A stretch of 64,000 nucleotides of DNA, from the NCBI GenBank assembly GCA_020536535.1, contig JAHLWZ010000802.1:62001-126000 (forward strand). Direction: 5' to 3'. The DNA is from Pelomyxa schiedti. Taxonomy: Eukaryota > Evosea > Pelobiontida > Pelomyxidae. Of the stretch, positions 56,094-64,000 are shown piece after piece. Numbering within the stretch: position 1 is the stretch's first letter; every line of letters starts with the position of its first letter. The position numbers were made by a program, and so were the translations under genes. Below the pieces are notes generated by a model that was not told the DNA's origin, made no database searches, and was given only the letters and a program-made list of their open reading frames with translations.

Positions 56094-59000
56094 TCAGATA
56101 GAATCCAGGTCTTGCACACCGTCTCGTTCGAGCTCCGCTCTGATGGTGCTGCGCAAAAGTTCGAGGTCACAATTGTAGGACTTGGGCATACGGTCCAGGC
56201 ACTTGACAGTGTGTGGGTGCATTTCGTGCAGAAGATCTTGCTTGTGGAAGAAGATGTACTGACGGACCAACATAGGAATTGGGGCTGGTTGGTTCCATGG
56301 TGGCACTTCCCAGGTGGGGAACGCTGTTGTGAAATCTCGGAAGGGTACGCGTTTGTCCGAACCACTGAGGCGGATCGTAGCATTTTTGGCGGCACTTTGC
56401 AGGCAAGAATCTGGATCAATCATGAGGGAGACACATTCGTGGGTTCCGCCAAGGCCGCCAGGTTGGTGTGCGGACATGTGCAACCCGGAATGTCCGTCAC
56501 CTGAGGGGTGGGCACACCGGATACGACACATAGGGCAAAGCTCCTTGCAACGCAACCGGAATGTTTCAGTGACTGGTGCATCCCGGAGGCGTTGAAGTAT
56601 ACCGTCAGCTATTCTACCTATGCAGAATGGTGTATGTGTTACAGAAGGGAGGGATTCATATGGAAGGGATTCTTCTACGTGTGCTGCTATATCTTGCAGC
56701 TCCACCAAACCGCAACTGTCAATGTTGAACATGGCTGAGGCATTCTCAGGGTCTGGTAACCTGTCCTCAAGGAAGCCTAAACCCTGCAAGCTTGAGCGAA
56801 GCACGGTGAAGAACTTCTGGCTGCGGCCAGGGCACACACCTGAGTTGGTAGAAGGGTCGATATGTGCTGCCTGCTGGGCAGCTGTGTGAAGACTACTACA
56901 TATCAGATTTCTGAGATTTACCAAGTCACTGTTGTCAGTGTAGTGCTTTTTAAGAAACACCATAATTCGTTGCGTCATTACTTCATCATAGTGACTCTGG
57001 GGATCACTCAGAGCTTTCTTCAGGGCAATTGTCATTTATTTTTGTCAACAGGTCGTAGTCAGCAAGGTTCTGAAGCACCTTGTACGACATTACAAAACCT
57101 TGTTGGCATAATTCTTGCTCACGTAGAAGGTTAGCAGTGCGGTGCACAATGAGGCTAAGGTGTTGCCTCCAGAAGGAATTGCGGATGGTTTCTACCAGAT
57201 ACTTCTTCAGACGCGCCTGCACTTCCAAGCCGTTGATTGTATCTAGGAAGAACTGCCGAAGTTCTACCTTCGACGAAGCAATCAACCCTGGAATGGAGTT
57301 GGTGCTATCCCACTTGCACTGCTTTGTGAGTAGTATTCTTGTCACCTCTTGCCTGGCCATGTTGTGGATGTAAGATTTCACCGCAAAGCGGTACTCCCCC
57401 TTGCCGATAAGGAGGGCGTCTGTCTTCTGGATGACCATCTCGACTGCAGCATCAGAGTAAACAGTGTGGTCTTTTAGTAGACGCTTAACCTCTGCCATCA
57501 CTTCAAAAAATAGACGTTGCACTCCCTCAATTTCTAACTCCGAACGCCTAGAATCCCCACTGAATATCTTTCTTAGGCGTGGAAGGAAAACGCACCAGGC
57601 TGAGCTGGCATGAGATGCCTTGGAACTCTCAATTTCTTCGGAGTACGTCGGCGTAATTACATCATCTTTAATTATGCCGCAGCGTTGCCTATACACTTGC
57701 CATACATTAGTCTCTACTAAGTTATGAAGTGGCTTGCACTCTGTCGAGGCTCTTTGCTCCACTCGATCAAATATTGCTGTAAATTCTTCCTCCTTTCTTG
57801 TATCAGACCAGTCCTTTCGCTCCTTCAAAGGATGTTGTTGGCACAAGACTTTGGTATCATAAACAATTTGTTGCTTGTACTCTTCCACCTTGATTTTGAA
57901 GAATTTGCGTGCCATAACTAGGTTACGGACTCGTTCAGAAGAAGCCACAGTTTGTTGGAAAAGGAAATTCTCCCACTTGCCCTTCTCAGAATCCCTGAAG
58001 TTATTGTAAATACCAGGGGATATTGTGAGTTCAAACTGCTGGTTAGCTTTCTGTGCTTCCTCTTGAATCTGTTTTGCAATGTGCTGATCCAGCAGCCTAA
58101 TTAGTTCCTGACATACTTTTTCTGGAAGATTCCCGCCTGCTTTCTCGGTTGCCTGTAGAAACATACCCCTGGTTCCTGGCTCGCCATCCACAAGTGCAAC
58201 AAAGTTGCTCTGTACATTCTCAAAAGCTACCACATAGGCCTTTGACACACTGCAGCGCAGAATGCCAAGTTCATCTCCCAACTTTTCCAGAGCCACACGA
58301 GCATCTGCACACTGATACACCATCACAGACTCCATCTCGAGAATCTCATCCTGTGCTTTCAGGAAGTGCTCTGTCCAACGTGCCAATGAGCGGGATTTGA
58401 ATTTGGCTTGCATACAGCACCGTTCGTGGATACGTTCACGCAAATTACTAACGTCAAGGCCATAATGGGAATCTGGCACGTCATCTGGGGCCCTGTCAGA
58501 CTTGGTGATATTACCTAGGATGAAGATATCTTTTTCAGGAACGAAATCTGTAAGAAAGTCATTTGGGTTCTGCCCAGAGAGTGTGGAGGCAAGTTCCAAT
58601 GCTTTACTCACATCATTGAAAAGAATGGCGCGCACTTCATCAACTACTTTCATACCTTGTGCCTTAGAAATACTCCGCATGGCAAAAAAGAGACGGTTTG
58701 TGAGGCGGCCAAGATTTCCTGTTGAGCGGTCGGAGATGTACTTGACAATTGATAGTACATCCCGAGAGTCGTTGGATTGGTTTCCATTCACCAAAACAAG
58801 TGTTGCATCTGCCAACCACACAGCATACACCGCCAAGCGGTTGTCATGCAGAAGTGCATTATCTGTGTGATGCAAGTCAGGTGACCTAACTCCTTCCGTG
58901 TCCAGCACTAAGAGGTACTTGAATTTTGTGTCTTGTCTCTCACAACGGATCAGCTGCATATTCAAGCCTCTTGTGCACCTTGTAACACTCGTGCGGAAGC

Positions 59001-62000
59001 GGCACCCAAACATCACGTTCAGCAAGCTCGACTTACCTGATTTTTGTACTCCCAGGATGCTCAAGACAAACACACGTGTAGGCTTCACACCCAGTTCCGG
59101 GTGCCGCTGGTGGATTGCCACCTGTAGAGCTGACATTACAGCCTTGAGCCAACTACCATTTGCCCAAGAGCAGTCACCGTCGACCAACTCTATTGGAAAC
59201 CCATCCAGTAAGTGCAATGCAGCCATCATTGGAAACTTGGCATAACGGTTAACCCCCTCATGGTTAGCAGGCTGACATATAACTGCCTTTTCTATTTGCA
59301 CCTGTACCGCTTCATACATGCAGGCCATTTCTCGGAATAGGTGCTCTGGTGCGACCACAGACTCTGCCACAGCAACTTCAGCCTTCTGACGTTCCTGTTC
59401 TGCCAGGTGGAGCTCACTGGCTGGAACTGATTTCGATACCTTTTCTTGGTACTGTTGGCGGGCTTTTGATCGCCTTGTCAAGAGACCGGCTCCTTTGCAA
59501 TTGCAGTGTTCTTCAAGAAGGCGGTCCAACATTAGATACATATTCACACGGTCGGAAGCCGTTGTCCTCTGAAGGATGGACTCAAACATACTCAAAACTG
59601 GCAGCTTGTCCAGCTGATTAACTATTTTGACCCGCTTAGAGAAGCAATCTTGAATATGACGGCTTGCTTCAGTGCGATGAGCAATGGATGTCAAGGGGTT
59701 CTTATTTTGACGCATTGCGGCAACTTGATCCCTAAAGTGTTTATGTAATGGCAAGCTCTGGTCTCTAGAGATACTAAGAGTGTCAAGTATCTCCCGCATG
59801 TAAGCTATGCTATATGCTCCTGAAAGTGCCAGCGTTGATGAAGGTGACGGTACCGGTTTTGTGGTCGCTGTCGTGGTCATCGTTGCTGTTTTTGTTGTTG
59901 TTGTAGTTGGCGCTGCGGTTGTTGGTGTTGGTGGCACTTGAGTTGGGACAAATAAGAAAGAGAGGGGGTTACGGCAACGCACAGGTTGCTTTTGAAGCAT
60001 TTGAGTGCCCAAATTGTTGCGGTCTTTACAAGTGTCTCTCAAGAGTTGTTTAATGGTTGTTGTGAGTTCATCTGTGACAAGTCCTTGTAGGTTATTTACC
60101 TTCACTCCTTTACAGTGAGTTTCTTTAGACTTCGAGAAGGGTGGCTTTGGAGTCCAAAATATGAATCGCGCTGGCCAGGGAGTAGTGCCCTGGGGAGTAA
60201 AGGATTTGTTGAGAGGTGGAGATGAACTCAGCTCAAAGAGTACTACATCAAAAAGTTCATGCAGTCTATTCTTCATCTCCTCATACTTAGAATTGCCAAC
60301 AATGTGAGATAGAATCAACGGTATTGGTGGCCGTTCCTCTGCTGAAGAGCTTTTCTGAGAAAGCCACCCATAGCCAAGCTCCGCTATGGAGCAGGTACCC
60401 ACACCATATGCAGTTAATGTGTCACAACCGAGAACTTTAACAAGAGAGGGTGTTTGGCGGGAGCTTCCTTCCTCCAGGCTGACGAGGGCCACACGCATCA
60501 ACTCTTGATCAGACACAATCACTGAAGTGTTACCCTCCAAAAGGAGTGTTTCAACATTATCAAGCGCATGCCCTGATATTACTAGTGGCACGGCACAGCG
60601 TCGGTGCAACAATGTTGAAGCTATGTAACTTTGGGACACTTCATCACATTGTGATAGCATCTTGCACATCCTTTCATGAGGTGATGTAAAAACTGTCGTG
60701 GATGGTGGTGTGAGGGGAGTATTACTCTCAGAGGCAAACAAATCATCCTCGCTCTGAGTTTCATCTGATTCAGCATTGCACGTTACTTCTTCAGAAGAGC
60801 TTGGAGGTTCTGCTGACGTTGTAGGGAATGCCAGTCTATGAACAAGAACGTCAATTAACTCATGGTCCTCTAGATCTGGAAGAAGAGCCAGGGGTCTGTC
60901 GACAAGGAACTTCTCTGCAAAGGAAGACACCTCATGCTGACAAAACCATGTCACTGTAAGATTTTGTTCATTAGCAACTTTTTTGCTACTACCAGATTCA
61001 TTGGGAGGATATAAATTGTCATCACAATCGCCAAACCCAGCCAGATAGCACTTCATTTCATCAAGCATGTGCTCCATCTGCATCTTTGATAAGGGTCCCT
61101 GAAAGCCACTTGCAAAAAAACCAAACTTATTCTGGAGAAGGTGTTTCAGCTCAATGGCCTGGCTTGTGGATGCAAATCTACTATTTTCACAAAGGTTCCA
61201 TACTAGAGTACGCTCGACTCGAAAAGCCACCATTGGGTGGTCCATGAGTTGGTCATAAAGTAGTTTATGGAGGATTTCAACAAGTTGGTTTCCACTTTCT
61301 ACTGGCTGGGCAAACCAGTCACTTTCCGGAGAAGCATTTGCTTCGTGGTTGCGAGTCAGGAAAAGCTTTTCAATAATGGGATTTCTAAACAATGGCGAGG
61401 TGGTATCATTCCGCTGGAGATCTACCTGTTGTGGCTCTGATATACAAGCGAATAGAGCACGCCTTAGCTCTGAAAATCGATAAAGAGAAGGTACTGCAGT
61501 GCCGTCCTCTGACGGGGAACAAAGCTTCCCACAAATTTGCACTGCAGTGGCGAGTGGCTGGCCAGGTTCCAGGAATTTGAAAAGGAGGTTAGATTCTCCA
61601 AGAAAAGAGGCCCACTTGTGTATCGCCATAAATGCCCGCAAAATTGCTTGTGCTGCCTGCTGGTCCCACTGTTTATTGTCAATACCATTCTGAGCTTGTG
61701 CACTCACGATCACGTCTGCACATTGTTGTACAAACACCTGCAAAACAGCAAGGTCAGAAGCACACACGCCATTTCCAGAAGGCTCAGGTAGCTGGAAATG
61801 AGGGAGGCCATCTCCAAACAAGTCCTGTATACAAGTATCACGCTGCACCGCTGCCCGTGTCTGGTTTATGGCATCGAGAACTGTGGGAATATCACGCTGG
61901 TCTTCAGCCATCTGCAGCCAGGCTTGGCGTACAAATCGACCGGCGGCCTGCACAACATCTTCACTGTGGCGCAGCATTAAGTCCCAGACAGGGATAAGGG

Positions 62001-63887
62001 TGTGAAACGGACCACGGTCAATGATGCGCCACGTGTTTGGGCTGCTAAGCAGCTGAGCCACGAAGGCATCAGCAGAAAAAACATTGGGGCCGTATGCTCT
62101 GACGTATGTGCGAATTGTGCAATCTCTCTGGCTTTCTGTCTCACGTCCTTGACCATCGAGATCTGGGAATGTGGAAGCACTCACAGCAATCTGAGACGTG
62201 AAACCATATGCTCCCCCTGCGCCGTCATCTATCTTCAAGCTCTGCATGGCTTTATTGCAGATAGCTTGGGCGCCTGTGCTCTCAGTAACGGTCACAGTAA
62301 CATTACGGCTAAATGTACCTCCAATGGTGATGGTGCTTGAGGGTATATGAGAATAAAAATCGTTGAGGAAGTCGCGCCCCTGTCTGATGCCTTTTATAGT
62401 TCTAGCACGTGCAAGAGCCTCACTGTTCAGTACCATCTGTGTCTCTGGAATGCAGAACGTATTAACAGGTACACTGAGGGTCTCTGCAACAGATGCTGAA
62501 GTTCTTTTGGTTGCTTTTTCTTGTTGCCTCCACTGAGCACGGGATTCAGGGGTACTACCAGAATCTAAAGTGAGTTCCCAACCACTGGCCTTGAGTGATG
62601 TTGCTAGAGAGTATCCTATTGACTCCGCCACAGATTGAAATATAGTTGCACTTTGCTCGTTATTGAACTCTTCATGGGATACGGTAAATGGTACCTCCGG
62701 ATTTCTCAAACGGCAGAATTCAGGCTTGCACAGCACAGGGTGTGGGGCACATTGGGTATTGCAATTGAGAGGCAGGCCAAACGGAATTGCGTTTAGAGCA
62801 GAGCCTGCACCAACTGTAGCAATGATATCTTCATCACTCCTCTCCTGTTGCCGGCTACTCAGAGCTGCTTGTATCTCTCTGTTCGTGCTTGCTAGTTCCG
62901 TTTTTGCTCGTTCCAGTGCCTGTATTGCTGTAGAGTGGTCTGTGATTCCAGAAGCCCACGTGGATTGCTGAGAAATAAGGTCTGCCTCCGCCTGAATGGA
63001 TGCTAGACTGCTTACAATATCTGAAGACACTGCTTGTATCTCTTTGCGTAACTGGTCATGTGTCTTGCTTCCTATCTTTGCCTCGTTCAGCAGCTGGTGG
63101 ACCTTGGTTTCTGCATTCACAGTTGCTGCTCTTCTTGCCTCTACCTTGGCCTGTTCAATTCTCTGAGTCCCAGAGTACTCTGAGGCATTCCTACGATATA
63201 ATGCAGCGAGCCGCTTGAGGTCAACCAAACTCACACGGGGCTGTCCAGGTCCGCCGTGCAACAACTGGTCAATATGCTCCTGCTTAAGTTCACTCGGAGA
63301 ACTCACTCTTGCACACTGGCTGCGCTCAAGGAAGTCCACCACCTGCAAGTTAATTTCCTCGCTCACAAGTGCCTCTCTCAAGGACCTACCTTGTGCCCAC
63401 GTTGTAATCACCGCCTGACGAGCCACGGCATCGTCCCCGTCGTCGCCAGTGGGATGAGTTGCCAAAAACGTGTCCAATTCAGCATAACTGCGGGCCTGCA
63501 AGTCTTCCCTGGTCGGGGACTCTCGGGCTATAGTGACCAGCCACCCGGGTAAGCTCTTGTGGTCTTTGATACAGACCATGCCGCAGAGGTGTCCCAGAGT
63601 CTCTAGTCTCTGCCTCAGGTGGGTAATGTCCAGATCTGTGGCTGAAAGTGCCGACTGCACCCCGACGGTGTCATGCACCAGCGCGTAGGCGAGGGCCACA
63701 ACACTGTTGTTGTACTTGTCGTGAGTTGGGCAGTGGAATGCCCCGGGCACGCTCATCTCGGAAAACAGAGCATCGATTGTTGCAGGAAACCCGGGTGTGG
63801 TTGTACAGACAGTTTCGCTTGGGGGGTTCTGTTAAGAAGCAAATTATTCTTCACCAGGAAAAAAAGATAGGAGACCTCCTTGTCCAT
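56094..63887 (-). CDS. VLIG/GVIN-type very large GTPase (~2,570 aa)
   Basis: Starts at ATG 63885–63887 (MDKE) and splices at TTCTTAACAG to NPPSETVCTTTPGFPATIDA; a second in-frame ATG is at 63756. One giant exon of about 6.8 kb follows. The GTPase core is at about residue 1,600 (58.7–59.1 kb): LGVQKSGKSSLLNVMFGCRF (P loop), TSVTRCTRGLNMQLIRC, LLVLDTEGVRSPD (G3). This GVxxSGKSSLLN…RCTRG…DTEGL/V set is that of very large inducible GTPases. The remainder is mostly helical. Near 57.05 kb the frame seems broken, but a 61-nt GT–AG intron (tac-aag|GTGCTT…CCTGAAG|aaa) joins FVMSYK to KALSDPQSHYDEVMTQ. The C-terminal part carries a Cys/His cluster (CKELCPMCRIRCAHPSGDGH) as in vertebrate homologues. In vertebrates the family is interferon-induced; here a cytosolic role in vesicle or pathogen response is only inferred. 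Confidence 0.9.
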
Positions 63888-64000
63888 GTTTATCTGCCTG
63901 TAAAGGTAGGCTTGAATACCCGTAGAATTTATTTCAGTCAGGCAGGCTCACAGGTTGCACAAGTTGGGGCTTCAACTTGGTGCCCGTTCATTTTGGTGGA
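63888..64000. other. Upstream region of the very large GTPase gene
   Basis: 113 bp at the window edge. On the minus strand it contains an ATG (MNGHQVEAPTCATC) followed by a GTGAGC donor-like site, which could be an alternative upstream first exon. I see no frame that joins it cleanly to the coding exon, so it is left as likely 5' leader. Confidence 0.35.

Noticed and set aside
1-64000. tRNA, rRNA, CRISPR arrays and autonomous transposons
   Set aside because: I looked for cloverleaf-like blocks, regularly spaced repeats and transposase or reverse-transcriptase motifs and found none that I could support.

Overview
The window is nuclear DNA from a eukaryote. Nearly every gene is split by very short GT–AG introns (about 34–75 nt), the standard stop codons are all used, and the proteins belong to eukaryotic families: heat shock factor, PIG-Q, augmin HAUS4, RhoGEF, RasGAP, coactosin, PARG and TBC–TLDc. 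The gene repertoire (lectin-bearing receptor, Rho/Ras/Rab regulators, a VLIG-type GTPase) and the lack of bacterial operon structure suggest a free-living phagotrophic protist, possibly an amoebozoan; the species cannot be fixed from the sequence. Genes are densely packed. Convergent neighbours end 40–150 bp apart, and several divergent pairs share short intergenic regions. First exons are often GC-rich and encode low-complexity N-termini.

Layout. 1–8260 (-): giant single-pass receptor with SUEL and C-type lectin domains, Fn3-like modules, an N-glycan hexapeptide stalk, an EGF module and a cytosolic RasGAP domain. 8435–9154 (-): weak signal-peptide reading frame. 9480–12832 (+): TBC–TLDc protein with a myristoylation motif. 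12886–15254 (-): SAM protein with an unfamiliar C-terminal module. 15473–16126 (-): coactosin. 16456–18485 (-): one polypeptide carrying four histone folds in the order H2B–H2A–H3–H3. It is divergent from 18586–22293 (+), a poly(ADP-ribose) glycohydrolase. 22417–23811 (+): RING protein. 24138–26590 (-): seven-blade WD40 protein with C-terminal membrane helices. 26840–31632 (+): PHD–PHD–WD40–Tudor-like chromatin reader. 31838–33414 (+): Q/P-rich orphan. 33582–35708 (+): PIG-Q. 35778–36475 (+): acidic nuclear protein. 36544–38960 (-): decayed or badly broken HECT ligase. 39.3–40.8 kb: gene-free, with a 49-bp direct repeat. 40850–43089 (+): zinc-ribbon/vWA protein. 43131–44892 (-): Notum/pectin acetylesterase. 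45030–46967 (-): paralogue of the SAM protein. 47306–47912 (-): small membrane protein. 48122–50428 (-): heat shock factor. 50868–54371 (+): DH–PH RhoGEF. 54478–55946 (+): HAUS4-like. 56094–63887 (-): very large GTPase.

The most striking object is the histone quadruplet. Its eight exons splice, at phases I derived by hand, into a 564-residue frame. Each fold can be matched segment by segment to a core histone: H2B α2–αC, H2A α2 to docking domain, and two separate H3 cores. Second is the receptor that places a RasGAP domain directly behind a lectin ectodomain. Third is a paralogous pair of SAM proteins sharing a conserved C-terminal module that I cannot assign to any family. Chromatin functions cluster in the left half (histone fusion, PARG, PHD/Tudor reader), small-GTPase control at both ends. 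Gene boundaries and splice sites are manual inferences and need transcript support.
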